24,233 bases of DNA from an uncultured bacterium (GCA_902803265.1 CADCPD010000149.1:1-24233); one strand, 5' to 3'; shown: positions 1 to 7,756, counted from the first letter of the stretch. Program-made: numbers and translations. Notes: generated by a model not told the origin, from the sequence alone.

Positions 1-767
1 CACAGATATTTGATACAGGGTTACATACATATTGGCAAAAAGGATTTTTAACATTCAATATTAACCAAGATTTTAATTTAATTACTTTATTTTTTGAATA
101 TATTTTTTCAACCAAATTCTCTGTCATCTTTTTCTTACTTACAATATTTTTGTGTATTAAAAATAAATTATTTAATGAAAAATATTGTTTACTATACCTT
201 CCAATATTATTAGCAATAACTCTTTCTTTTATGAACATTTACCCATTGCATAGTCGTATTAGTTTATATTTAGTACCTTTAATAATAATTTTGACAATAA
301 AATTTGCGGATTTCATTTGTTTGAAAAACAAACTTATTGAAAAAATAGTCTTGACCACTTGTTGTATTTTTATTTTATTTCCATTATGCAAGTATACCTA
401 CAATATGGTTATAAAGAAAAATGTATGGTTGGAAGATTTTGTAACACCGTTAAAATTAGCATTAAATGAAGCAGATAAAGACGATATCATTATTGTTGCC
501 GATGGTGGAAAATGGCTTTACGAATATTATAAAAACGTTATTGTAATTAATCACCCTGTTGTGGTAGAACAATCGTTTATTGATGAAAACGAATATACTA
601 AGCATCTTGACAAGTACAAAAGTAAGCAAAATTATTATCTAATATATGCTCATAATCGTAATAAAGCTCAACGATTAACAACAATATACAACTGGGCAAA
701 AACAAAAGATAATTTTAACTTTGTATATGACAAAAGCATGAATGCTATGATACGTTTTAAAAATTGA
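1..767 (+). CDS. Membrane protein, probable GT39/ArnT-like glycosyltransferase, C-terminal part (5' end outside window)
   Basis: The reading frame is open from base 3 back to the window edge, so this is the 3' part of a longer gene. The TTG at 150 is only an internal codon. About 255 residues are visible. They start with a D-T-G-L-H-T-Y-W-Q-K-G-F stretch, then hydrophobic segments (roughly 60-95 and 110-165 of the visible part), then a soluble tail of about 100 residues ending R-F-K-N. A hydrophobic segment beginning Y-P-L-H-S-R and running into L-Y-L-V-P-L resembles late transmembrane segments of lipid-linked-sugar glycosyltransferases (GT39/ArnT-like, GT-C fold), which act in the membrane on polyprenyl-phosphate sugars. 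The catalytic N-terminus is not in the window, so the family call is an inference. A strong terminator follows directly. Confidence 0.55.
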   Translation, partial: QIFDTGLHTYWQKGFLTFNINQDFNLITLFFEYIFSTKFSVIFFLLTIFLCIKNKLFNEKYCLLYLPILLAITLSFMNIYPLHSRISLYLVPLIIILTIKFADFICLKNKLIEKIVLTTCCIFILFPLCKYTYNMVIKKNVWLEDFVTPLKLALNEADKDDIIIVADGGKWLYEYYKNVIVINHPVVVEQSFIDENEYTKHLDKYKSKQNYYLIYAHNRNKAQRLTTIYNWAKTKDNFNFVYDKSMNAMIRFKN

Positions 768-796
768 AAGAATGTAATTCATAAGTCAAAACATAT

Positions 797-830
797 AACA
801 AAAAACAGACCATAAGGTCTGTTTTTTGTT
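797..830. terminator. Bidirectional intrinsic terminator
   Basis: A perfect 15-bp stem (797-811 with 816-830) closes a 4-nt ATAA loop. The GC-rich part CAGACC/GGTCTG sits next to the loop, and six A's on one arm pair with six T's on the other, giving a U-tract in both directions. It lies between the ends of two convergent genes (767 and 851), so it probably stops transcription from both sides. Confidence 0.85.
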
Positions 831-850
831 TGGATATTAAATTTAAAAAA

Positions 851-1555
851 TTATTTTTGAATATTCAAATCTTCTAATAACTGAATATCAACTTTGTCAC
901 CGGCTTTAGCTCTGTAATTAAGTCCGGGAGTTACAAGTCCTACTAATGCACCAACGGCAAAACCTACAGGCATACCGATTGCTAAACCTCCAACAACAAC
1001 AGCCCCTGCTGCAACACCAATTCCGCATCCTGCAGCTGTTCCTATTGCCATACCGCCAAGAGTTGAGCCCATACCTTTTCCCATTGCATTAAGTTTGCCT
1101 CTTGATAAGTATTCTTTACTGCTAAACAATTTAGCATCTATAGGAATTTGTCTTCCATCTGGAAGTTCTACATATTTAAAATCAATATATACTTTACCGC
1201 TTCTGTTAAAAGATTTTGGTTTTTCTACATTAGATACTTCTGCAATAACTCTTGATGACGGAGGCAAAATTTCTGTTCCTTCATTTGTATATGCACCATT
1301 TTCAAGTAAAAACGGTACTTTATCTCCAACTTTTGCTGTTTTGCTTGTAAAATCTTCTGCAAAAGTTAATTGCATAGTATTATATTCTAATACACTCACA
1401 AGCACATCACTTTTATTTACAACATTTGTCGGTGTCTTTTTTTCTAAATTTTTTGGTAATTTCATATGTTCTGTAGTTACTGCATCAGCTGCAAAAACTA
1501 AAGATGTAGCATTAAAAAGCATTGAACACAACAATAATGATAAAATCTTTTTCAT
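851..1555 (-). CDS. Secreted/periplasmic protein with C-terminal glycine-zipper region, function unknown
   Basis: The 234-residue protein starts with a clear Sec signal peptide: M-K-K, a hydrophobic core, and a likely cleavage V-F-A/A-D near residue 22. The Cys at 10 is preceded by L-L-L and does not make a good lipobox. The middle part (about 50-145) is soluble and contains E-I-L-P-P-S-S-R-V-I-A-E-V and Y-V-E-L-P-D-G-R-Q-I-P. Residues about 155-212 are very rich in Gly and Ala with small-residue spacing (G-x3-G type), typical of glycine-zipper membrane-associated segments. The tail is Y-R-A-K-A-G-D-K-V-D-I-Q-L-L. This layout suggests an envelope protein; I cannot name its function. The start is supported by AGGAGA about 8 nt upstream. 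A TATAAT box on the minus strand (1598-1593) could be its promoter. Confidence 0.75.
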   Translation of the reverse strand: MKKILSLLLCSMLFNATSLVFAADAVTTEHMKLPKNLEKKTPTNVVNKSDVLVSVLEYNTMQLTFAEDFTSKTAKVGDKVPFLLENGAYTNEGTEILPPSSRVIAEVSNVEKPKSFNRSGKVYIDFKYVELPDGRQIPIDAKLFSSKEYLSRGKLNAMGKGMGSTLGGMAIGTAAGCGIGVAAGAVVVGGLAIGMPVGFAVGALVGLVTPGLNYRAKAGDKVDIQLLEDLNIQK

Positions 1556-1592
1556 ATTCTTTCTCCTCTTTCTTGTAGAATTTTAAGCCAAA

Positions 1593-1598
1593 ATTATA
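1593..1598 (-). promoter_or_regulatory. Putative -10 box for the signal-peptide protein gene
   Basis: A perfect TATAAT on the minus strand lies about 38 nt before the start codon at 1555, leaving about 30 nt of leader with a good ribosome binding site. No convincing -35 hexamer is visible at 16-18 nt. Confidence 0.4.
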
Positions 1599-1647
1599 AA
1601 TATTGCAAATTAAAAAATAAAGTAACAAATTTTTTGCAAACATGCGT

Positions 1648-2646
1648 CTAAAATCTGCCGTCACATATTGCCGAACAATATTCACACTCACTGTTTTCAA
1701 GATGATATTCTAATATTTGATATCCGCTTCGGATAATTATTGGCTCTCCGCAATTTTTACAATAAGTTGTTGAGGTTTCAATATTAGACAAATTCCCTGT
1801 ATAAACATATTTAAGCCCCACTGTTTTTGCAATATTATATGCTTTTATCAAAGCTTCAAAGCTAGTTGCCTTTCTGTCTTCAAATTTAAAATGCGGAAAA
1901 AATGCACTAAAATGAATCGGAACATTATCACCCAAATTTTCCAGTATCCATTCACATTCTGCCTGAATTTCTTCCGATGAATCATTTTCCCCTTCAATAA
2001 GCATTGTTGTCAATTCTATATGACAATTAGTTTCATTAACGGCATATTTAATTGTATCCAGTACCGGTTGAAGTTTTGCCAGACAATTTTTACCGTAAAA
2101 TCTCTGACTAAACCCTTTTAAATCAATATTAGCTCCATCCATATATTCAAAAAATTCTTTGGCAGGTTCTTCGTTTATAAAACCTGATGTCACTACAACA
2201 GTTTTTATATTATTTTCTCTGCAAAGTTTTGCCGTATCTATTGCGTATTCAAAAAATATAATAGGATCATTGTAAGTGAAAGCAACACTTTTACATTTGT
2301 ATTTTTTTGCAATATCAACAACTTCCTGCGGAGGTGTTTTATTCAAATTTTGAGGATTAGCTTTGCTTTTTGATATATCCCAGTTTTGACAAAACAAACA
2401 TCCCATATTACAGCCTAATGTTCCAAATGACAGAATTGGTGAACTCGGATAAAAATGGTATAGAGGTTTTTTCTCAACAGGATCAATTGCTAAACCCGTA
2501 TTATAACCATAAGTTAATAATTCTATATTTTGATTAATATTTTTTCGTACATGACAAAAACCTTCTTGTCCGTCTGAAAGAATACAGTTTCTCGGACAAA
2601 TTGTGCATTGAACTTTGCCGTTTTGTAAAATATTTTGATATTTCAT
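1648..2646 (-). CDS. amrS: AmmeMemoRadiSam system radical SAM enzyme
   Basis: This is the radical SAM member of the conserved bacterial/archaeal trio AMMECR1-Memo-radical SAM. Its substrate is not established as far as I know. Counting from the ATG at 2646, an N-terminal Cys cluster C14-x2-C17-x3-C21-x9-C31 precedes the radical SAM loop G-C79-N-M-G-C83-L-F-C86-Q-N-W, which is the CX3CX2C [4Fe-4S] site. The C-terminus carries a second Cys set (C-K-N-C and C-E-Y-C) like a zinc ribbon or auxiliary metal site, ending C-D-G-R-F. Length (332 aa) is normal. An in-frame ATG seven codons upstream (2667) exists, but the start at 2646 sits exactly where a leaderless transcript from the minus-strand TATAAT (2659-2654) would begin. 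The partner gene starts divergently at 2668. The symbol amrS is the general label for this family. Confidence 0.9.
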   Translation of the reverse strand: MKYQNILQNGKVQCTICPRNCILSDGQEGFCHVRKNINQNIELLTYGYNTGLAIDPVEKKPLYHFYPSSPILSFGTLGCNMGCLFCQNWDISKSKANPQNLNKTPPQEVVDIAKKYKCKSVAFTYNDPIIFFEYAIDTAKLCRENNIKTVVVTSGFINEEPAKEFFEYMDGANIDLKGFSQRFYGKNCLAKLQPVLDTIKYAVNETNCHIELTTMLIEGENDSSEEIQAECEWILENLGDNVPIHFSAFFPHFKFEDRKATSFEALIKAYNIAKTVGLKYVYTGNLSNIETSTTYCKNCGEPIIIRSGYQILEYHLENSECEYCSAICDGRF

Positions 2647-2661
2647 TAAAAGTATTATAAT
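2635..2661 (+). promoter_or_regulatory. Promoter of the Memo-AMMECR1 gene, probably giving a leaderless mRNA
   Basis: TTGATA (2635-2640) and TATAAT (2656-2661) are separated by 15 nt. The start ATG at 2668 lies 6 nt after the -10 box, about where transcription would begin, and there is no Shine-Dalgarno sequence. The -10 lies inside a perfect palindrome shared with the opposite strand. Confidence 0.5.
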
Positions 2662-2664
2662 ACT
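2651..2664. promoter_or_regulatory. Palindromic -10 region shared by two divergent genes
   Basis: AGTATTATAATACT is a perfect 14-nt palindrome. It holds TATAAT on the plus strand (2656-2661) and TATAAT on the minus strand (2659-2654), overlapping by four bases. Each box ends about 6-7 nt before an ATG (2668 plus, 2646 minus). Neither start has a ribosome binding site. The layout suggests one symmetric element that starts leaderless mRNAs in both directions, possibly also bound by a dimeric regulator. Confidence 0.5.
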
Positions 2665-2667
2665 CAT

Positions 2668-4011
2668 ATGTTAAAAATAAAAGAACCGTCTGTTGCAGGA
2701 AGCTTTTATACAGCTGATGCAGAGGCACTTGAAGAACAAATAAAATCATTTGCAAAAGCAAACAAAAATACTTATGAATATAAAACAAGAGCAGTAATCA
2801 TTCCACATGCCGGTCTTGTATATTCAGGAAGGTTGGCTTACGAAGGTATCAGCCAAATAGATAGCACTGTTAAAAATATTTTTATATTTGCACCTGCTCA
2901 CAGAGTCGGTTTTGACGGAATCGCATTATCAAGTTTTGACAAATGGCAAACTCCTTTAGGAGAAATTAATGTTAATCAAGACATCTGTAAAGAATTATCA
3001 GAAAAATATAATGCCAAATTTAATGACAATGCAATTGCGCCGGAACACGCAATAGAAATTGAAGTTCCTATTATACAAACATTGTTTAATGACGTAAAAA
3101 TAATTCCTGTACTTATTGGAAGATGTGATTTTAAATTTATTTTCAATATTATAAACGAATATTATCAAAATTCGGAAAACGGATTTGTTATATCATCAGA
3201 TTTAAGTCATTTTTTAACAGACGAAAAAGCTAAAAAACTTGATAATAAAACAGCTCAAATGATTGAAACTGGAAACACTGATGGCTTTATGTTTGAACAA
3301 GCATGCGGAGCTTTAGGGATTTTAGGTCTTGTTGAATTTGCAAATAAAAACAACTATTCTCTGATAAGAATTGATATGACAAATTCTTCGGAAACAAATC
3401 GCGATAAATCAAGTGTTGTAGGCTATGGATGCTGGTTTTTGTATGAAGGTGATAAAAACGAATTTATAAAAAAATATTATTCCGATTTTGTTATAAATAT
3501 AGCAAAAATAACATTAGAAACCTCTTTTACAAGGGAAAACCGTACAATAAATTATCCTCAAGTTTTTGATGAATTTGGAGCTTGTTTTGTAACTCTGGAA
3601 AAATCAGGACAATTAAGAGGCTGTATCGGTTCAATTCTTGCTCATCAACCTCTGATAGCAGATTTAATCCAACACGCAAAAGATGCGGCATTTAATGATT
3701 ACAGATTTAATCCTGTCATTGAGAATGAACTAAAAGATATAAAAGTTTCTGTTTCGCTTTTAACAGAACCAAAGAAAATAGAATTTACGGATGAAGAAGA
3801 TTTATTGGATAAAATGATTCCAAACATTGACGGAATTATTATAAAAGACGGACGGTATCAAGCTGTTTATCTGCCTGTTGTCTGGGAACAGTTACCTGAT
3901 AAAAAAGATTTTTTAAATTCTTTAAAAATAAAAGCCGGTCTTTTACCGACACATTTTTCAAAAACATTTGAAGCTTACAGATTTGAAAGTATATATATAA
4001 AAGAAGAATAA
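2668..4011 (+). CDS. amrB-amrA: AmmeMemoRadiSam system protein B/A fusion (Memo-AMMECR1)
   Basis: A 447-residue natural fusion. The N-terminal Memo domain (about 1-265) has P-H47-A-G-L-V-Y-S-G, A-P-A-H78-R and E-Q-A-C213-G-A. These match the two His and one Cys that bind metal in human MEMO1, and S-S-D-L-S-H-F is also present. The C-terminal AMMECR1 domain (about 270-447) has the family signature L-R-G-C319-I-G and later L-P-V-V-W-E-Q-L-P. Memo resembles extradiol dioxygenases in fold; human MEMO1 binds copper/iron. The role of the bacterial trio is unknown. All three parts of the system are present here, with the radical SAM enzyme encoded divergently and head to head. crcB follows after 15 nt, so it is probably co-transcribed. 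Confidence 0.92.
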   Translation: MLKIKEPSVAGSFYTADAEALEEQIKSFAKANKNTYEYKTRAVIIPHAGLVYSGRLAYEGISQIDSTVKNIFIFAPAHRVGFDGIALSSFDKWQTPLGEINVNQDICKELSEKYNAKFNDNAIAPEHAIEIEVPIIQTLFNDVKIIPVLIGRCDFKFIFNIINEYYQNSENGFVISSDLSHFLTDEKAKKLDNKTAQMIETGNTDGFMFEQACGALGILGLVEFANKNNYSLIRIDMTNSSETNRDKSSVVGYGCWFLYEGDKNEFIKKYYSDFVINIAKITLETSFTRENRTINYPQVFDEFGACFVTLEKSGQLRGCIGSILAHQPLIADLIQHAKDAAFNDYRFNPVIENELKDIKVSVSLLTEPKKIEFTDEEDLLDKMIPNIDGIIIKDGRYQAVYLPVVWEQLPDKKDFLNSLKIKAGLLPTHFSKTFEAYRFESIYIKEE

Positions 4012-4026
4012 AGAAAGAATGGAAGT

Positions 4027-4398
4027 ATGAATTTTATAGCAGCATTTATTGGCGGAGGCTTAGGAGCATTAATTAGATATATATTGAATCTTGTTACTCC
4101 AAATTATGCCTATTTACCGTTTGCAACAATTATTGCAAATTTCTTTGGTTGTTTTATTGCAACAATTGTTTTTGTGTATTTTGCAATGAAAAGCGGCTTA
4201 AACCCAACTTTCAAAATTTTTCTCATTACCGGATTTTGCGGAGGTTTAAGTACACTTAGCGCTTTATCTCTTGAATTATTAAAATTTATTCAATCTGATG
4301 ACTATATAAAAGCAGCAATATATATTGTATTAACCGTTATTATTTGTACAATTGCAGTATTACTTGGATTATTTCTTGTAAAAAATAATTTTAGCTAA
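4027..4398 (+). CDS. crcB: Fluoride efflux channel CrcB/Fluc
   Basis: Small four-helix membrane protein (123 aa), the usual Fluc length; these work as antiparallel dimers that export fluoride. Visible signatures are G9-G-G-L-G-A-L-I-R17-Y near the N-terminus, the pore Asn in I-A-N38-F-F-G, and T68-G-F-C-G-G-L-S-T-L-S-A-L. The last motif normally reads T-T-F-S-T-F, where the two Phe form the 'Phe box' lining the pore; here both positions are Leu (77 and 80). The gene is 15 nt after the Memo-AMMECR1 fusion, with GGAAG just before the ATG, so it looks like the second gene of that transcript. I saw no fluoride riboswitch upstream. Its end lies 3 nt from the convergent pseI end. Confidence 0.92.
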   Translation: MNFIAAFIGGGLGALIRYILNLVTPNYAYLPFATIIANFFGCFIATIVFVYFAMKSGLNPTFKIFLITGFCGGLSTLSALSLELLKFIQSDDYIKAAIYIVLTVIICTIAVLLGLFLVKNNFS

Positions 4399-4401
4399 AT
4401 T

Positions 4402-5412
4402 TTACTCAAAATCACCTAATGTTAATGGGGTTCCAAATTCAAGAGCCTTTGTTGCAGTTTTACCAAGAATTTCTTCGTAATATTTTGGATGCAAGCCACA
4501 TCCTGGGCGAATTGAACGTACATTTTCAGCCGTAAACTTTTCGCCTTTTTTAATATCTTTTACAGCAAATAATGAACGAGCATGTGCTCTTGATTTTTCA
4601 GAATAATCATACGACACTTTACCTAATAGTTTTTCAGTTTTTCTTATTGATTCAATCATATTTTTAAATTCATTCGGTTCAAGCGAAAAATCACTATCTG
4701 CAGTTTTTATTTTTCTTGATAGAGTTAAATGTTTCTCTATAACACACGCACCAAGTGCTACCGCAGAAACAACAGTTTCAACATTCATAGAGTGATCTGA
4801 TAATCCAATTTTTACTCCTTGTTGAGAATATCTATCAATCATATCTTTTATTGTTAAAATATTCATATCTTCAAGTTTTGCAGGATAGCTGGATGTGCAT
4901 TTTAAAATTGTTATATCGTTATTTCCAACGCTTTTACATGCATTAATTGCCTCTTGAATTTCATCCAAAGAAGAGATTCCTGTTGATATAATCATTGGTT
5001 TACCTTTTGATGCGGCATATTTTATTAAAGGGTAATCAATTGCTTCAAAACTTGCGATTTTGTACATAGGAATATTTATACCTTCCAAAAAATCGACAGC
5101 GGTTTTATCAAAAGGTGTTGAAAAGAAATCAATACCAATACTATCAGCATATTTTTTTAAATCTTTTTGCCATTTCCAGGGAGTAGAAGCTTCTTTATAA
5201 AGGTCATAAGAATTCATTTTTTCCCAAGGTGAACTTTTCATGCCCATAAAGATTTCGTCATTACAATCAATAGTCATAGTGTCCGCAGTATATGTCTGTA
5301 CCTTAATTGCATCAGCACCGATTTCTTTAGCTGTTTCAATAATTTTTTTTGCTGTATTAAAATCTTTATTATGATTTGCTGACATTTCAGCTATAATATA
5401 AGTCTTATTCAT
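4402..5412 (-). CDS. pseI: Pseudaminic acid synthase (NeuB family)
   Basis: Condenses phosphoenolpyruvate with a 2,4-diacetamido-2,4,6-trideoxy hexose to give pseudaminic acid. The protein starts I-I-A-E-M-S-A-N-H-N; A-N-H-N is typical of PseI rather than of classic NeuB. It continues with a TIM-barrel NeuB domain (G-A-D-A-I-K-V-Q-T-Y, K-I-A-S-F-E, K-C-T-S-S-Y-P, L-S-D-H-S, E-K-H-L) and ends with an antifreeze-like SAF domain of about 60 residues (K-D-I-K-K-G-E, R-P-G-C-G-L-H-P-K). I chose the ATG at 5412 because this is where family similarity begins and a GGAGAGAAAGAG stretch lies upstream; a longer frame goes back to 5454. The start overlaps the upstream WbqC-like gene by 8 nt, which fits translational coupling. 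It is the last gene of the operon. Confidence 0.93.
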   Translation of the reverse strand: MNKTYIIAEMSANHNKDFNTAKKIIETAKEIGADAIKVQTYTADTMTIDCNDEIFMGMKSSPWEKMNSYDLYKEASTPWKWQKDLKKYADSIGIDFFSTPFDKTAVDFLEGINIPMYKIASFEAIDYPLIKYAASKGKPMIISTGISSLDEIQEAINACKSVGNNDITILKCTSSYPAKLEDMNILTIKDMIDRYSQQGVKIGLSDHSMNVETVVSAVALGACVIEKHLTLSRKIKTADSDFSLEPNEFKNMIESIRKTEKLLGKVSYDYSEKSRAHARSLFAVKDIKKGEKFTAENVRSIRPGCGLHPKYYEEILGKTATKALEFGTPLTLGDFE

Positions 5413-6154
5413 ATCGTTCTCTTTCTCTCCAATCAAGCCATTTTTCGGTACCATTTTTTATCAATTCAAGAGTTTCTTTTGCTCCTATATTAAACAGTGC
5501 ATCCAATATCGATAAATAAGGTATAAATTCCTTTGAATGAATTTGTAAGTATGATTTTGGTATATAATTTTGAAAAACAACAGGATACTTTTTATAATCA
5601 AACATATCTTCTTTCATATAATCAAAAGAACCAAATGCAGATAAATATTCATTCGCCCCAATCCAATCAAGAAGCTCTGTTACTCTTTTTGTACGGCTTG
5701 AATCTGATTTAGTTTCATCTGTAAAATCTGATGAATAATAAAATTCGCTTTCAATTTTTAAAATACTGCAAATTTCTTTAATTAAAGCAATATTTAATTC
5801 TGATAAAATTTTATATTCTTCTGAAATAATATTTTTGATTTTTGGAAAAATTTCGCTAAAGAAATGCGTATTTCTATAATTGTATTCCAAAGTTCTCAGT
5901 AATTTTTTCTTCCATTGTGGATTATCTACGATTAAAACTTCATTAAAATTTAATTTAAAGCATTTTGATTTTTGAATGGGCACATTATAATAATCTACCT
6001 GATTTTTATTTACAAAAAGTTTATTTCTTGTATGGTGTGATTGTACAACAAATTGAAAGTCATCAAGAAAAATAAATGTATCCGATTTATATATAAGCTC
6101 AAACAACCCTTGCCAAGGAAGAAAACATGGCTGCATCATTGCTACTTTAGTCAT
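5405..6154 (-). CDS. WbqC-like family protein of surface-sugar biosynthesis
   Basis: The N-terminus M-Q-P-C-F-L-P-W-Q-G-L-F-E-L-I followed by K-S-D-T-F-I-F-L-D-D-F-Q-F is the hallmark of the WbqC-like family (PF08889), found in O-antigen, capsule and flagellin-glycan clusters. Length (249 aa) is normal for the family. No biochemical function is firmly known; a role as a transferase in amino-sugar or acyl decoration is only a guess. It sits between the PseH-like acetyltransferase (4 nt upstream) and pseI (8-nt overlap), so it should act on the same sugar or on its transfer. The ATG at 6154 is the natural start because the family motif begins within five residues. Confidence 0.85.
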   Translation of the reverse strand: MTKVAMMQPCFLPWQGLFELIYKSDTFIFLDDFQFVVQSHHTRNKLFVNKNQVDYYNVPIQKSKCFKLNFNEVLIVDNPQWKKKLLRTLEYNYRNTHFFSEIFPKIKNIISEEYKILSELNIALIKEICSILKIESEFYYSSDFTDETKSDSSRTKRVTELLDWIGANEYLSAFGSFDYMKEDMFDYKKYPVVFQNYIPKSYLQIHSKEFIPYLSILDALFNIGAKETLELIKNGTEKWLDWRERERYE

Positions 6155-6158
6155 ACAA

Positions 6159-6650
6159 TCATTCTACCACAAATTGATATTTTGTAAGTAAGCTCAACTT
6201 ATCACTCCAAATTTTTTCATCTTCACTATCTGCAGGTATTTCAACAAACCCAACAGATTGATAAAGCTTTATTGCAGGAATATTTGTTTTTAAAACATGC
6301 AGAAAAATTGTTTTAATGCCGATTTTTTTTGCTTTGTTTATCAATTCAAGACAGGCTGATTTTGATAAGTGTTTACCTCTGTAATTGTTGTCTCCGATAT
6401 AAATCCAAAGATGAGAAGTTGTATCTTTAATGTATTTTAATCCGCAATTTCCTATATGATTATCATTATAAAATATTGCATAAATCTTCTGAGTTTTATC
6501 TTCTAAAACTTTTTTGAAATGCTTAATATGTTCTTCGTATGAGGGCTTATCCTGCATTACAAAAAGCCTTTGAAAATCATCATCGCAAATCCATTTAAAT
6601 GTTTTTTTTGCATTTTCAATTTCAAAATCTTTAAGCATTATGTTTTGCAT
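6159..6650 (-). CDS. pseH: GNAT acetyltransferase, probable PseH
   Basis: Single GNAT domain of 163 residues. Motif A is seen as Y-I-G-D-N-N-Y-R-G-K-H-L-S-K-S-A, which fits the acetyl-CoA pyrophosphate loop, and motif B as L-K-T-N-I-P-A-I-K-L-Y-Q-S-V-G-F. In a Pse operon this is the expected N4-acetyltransferase of UDP-4-amino-4,6-dideoxy-N-acetyl-L-altrosamine; the assignment relies on context because GNAT proteins are divergent. There is no PseG domain fused to it. The start at 6650 has AAGAAAGAG upstream; an alternative ATG lies at 6638. It overlaps the end of the radical SAM gene by about 20 nt. It could also acetylate another amino sugar made by the extra enzymes in this operon. Confidence 0.75.
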   Translation of the reverse strand: MQNIMLKDFEIENAKKTFKWICDDDFQRLFVMQDKPSYEEHIKHFKKVLEDKTQKIYAIFYNDNHIGNCGLKYIKDTTSHLWIYIGDNNYRGKHLSKSACLELINKAKKIGIKTIFLHVLKTNIPAIKLYQSVGFVEIPADSEDEKIWSDKLSLLTKYQFVVE

Positions 6651-7728
6651 AAAACTCTTTTCTTAAATTTTCAAGCGCGCCAAGCCATTTATCTTCTTCT
6701 CCGTCTTTGAAAATTTCATTAAATTTAGTTAATTTGTTTTGTATTTGTTCATTCGAATTTCTTTGGGTTCTTAATTTATGATTATATTTATCATTTTCAT
6801 TTATTTTTTTGCCAAACAAAAACTCAAAAATATTTTCGCTTCTTCTAAATGCACAGTACTGACAAGCATTCTGTCTATTTTTCGTATCAAAACTAAACAT
6901 TCTTTTTCTTAATTCTCTTGCTTTCTTTGAATTATAAGCATCAAGCAGTGAAACGTTAATATCATAAATATTTCCAATATTCAAAATTCCTTTTATATCA
7001 CAAGGACAACTGGACATGTCTCCGTTTTCGCTAAATCTTAATCTTGTATATACACAATCGCTATAATATAAATTTGATTGTTTTAGTTTATCGTGTACAG
7101 AGCTAAATATAGGCGCGACCTTACCTTCCTGAGCAAAAGATAGTGGTGCAATATTAAAAATATAGTTGGTTATAAAATCCATATCTTTCATTGCAGCAGG
7201 CGTATGAATTATGTAATTTGCATATGAATAAGGAATTTTAAGGGCATACTTCTTTAAAAATTTGACTTGATTAATAAAAGATTTTTCAAAATTATCTTTT
7301 TTACATATTTCCAAATAATTTTCTTTATCAAGAGCATATAAAGAGCAAGAAAAATTATATATCGGTGCATCAAGAATTTTATCGATTAAATCATCATTTA
7401 AAATTGTAAAGTTTGATATTAAAACAATTTTTGAATTAGGTAATTCTTGATTTGCATAATATATTTTATCGATTATTTTTTTGTCTATAAATGGTTCATT
7501 TTGCGCATATAAATGCAATTCACCCGAAAAAGAAACTTCTTTTAATTTTGAGATTATAAGTTCAAAAGTTTCATCAGACATAACCCCTCGCGTAGGTGTT
7601 TTGTCATAATTTGGACACATATAACAATTATTTGTACAAGCATCTATAGTTTCAATGAGAACATGAGTAAAGCCACAAGTAGATTTACCTTGTAATTTAG
7701 TCAATCGCTCTTTAAAAAATTTCAACAT
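6631..7728 (-). CDS. Radical SAM/SPASM-type protein in the Pse operon
   Basis: Counting from the ATG at 7728, the radical SAM loop is C31-T-N-N-C35-Y-M-C38-P-N. A TIM-barrel body follows with L-Y-A-Q-N-E-P-F in the strand-2 region. A Cys-rich C-terminal part (C-V-Y-T-R-L-R-F-S-E-N-G-D-M-S-S-C-P-C, then G-N-I-Y-D, then C-Q-Y-C) is typical of a SPASM domain binding extra iron-sulfur clusters. The last about 60 residues are charged and probably helical. Such enzymes include sugar-alcohol dehydrogenases and carbohydrate or peptide modifiers; the substrate here is unknown. The frame is open to an ATG at 7782 inside the upstream gene, but that one lacks a ribosome binding site, so I prefer 7728, preceded by GTTAGAG. 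Position in the operon suggests a step on the nonulosonic acid or its precursor. Confidence 0.85.
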   Translation of the reverse strand: MLKFFKERLTKLQGKSTCGFTHVLIETIDACTNNCYMCPNYDKTPTRGVMSDETFELIISKLKEVSFSGELHLYAQNEPFIDKKIIDKIYYANQELPNSKIVLISNFTILNDDLIDKILDAPIYNFSCSLYALDKENYLEICKKDNFEKSFINQVKFLKKYALKIPYSYANYIIHTPAAMKDMDFITNYIFNIAPLSFAQEGKVAPIFSSVHDKLKQSNLYYSDCVYTRLRFSENGDMSSCPCDIKGILNIGNIYDINVSLLDAYNSKKARELRKRMFSFDTKNRQNACQYCAFRRSENIFEFLFGKKINENDKYNHKLRTQRNSNEQIQNKLTKFNEIFKDGEEDKWLGALENLRKEFYAKHNA

Positions 7729-7756
7729 ATTAACTCTAACTTTCTGTATACCCAAA

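Noticed and set aside
150..152. TTG as the start of the first gene
   Set aside because: The frame stays open upstream to the window edge with protein-like sequence (membrane enzyme motifs), so the gene begins outside the window.
1095..1586. 163-codon open frame on the plus strand
   Set aside because: It is antisense to the signal-peptide protein gene, has no ribosome binding site or family motif, and its translation is composition-driven. The minus-strand gene is clearly the real one.
2534..2788. 84-codon open frame on the minus strand
   Set aside because: It overlaps the starts of both AmmeMemoRadiSam genes in another frame and shows no recognisable protein features.
3950..4030. Fluoride riboswitch before crcB
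   Set aside because: The 15-nt gap is too short, and no conserved riboswitch pattern is seen there or before the upstream gene.
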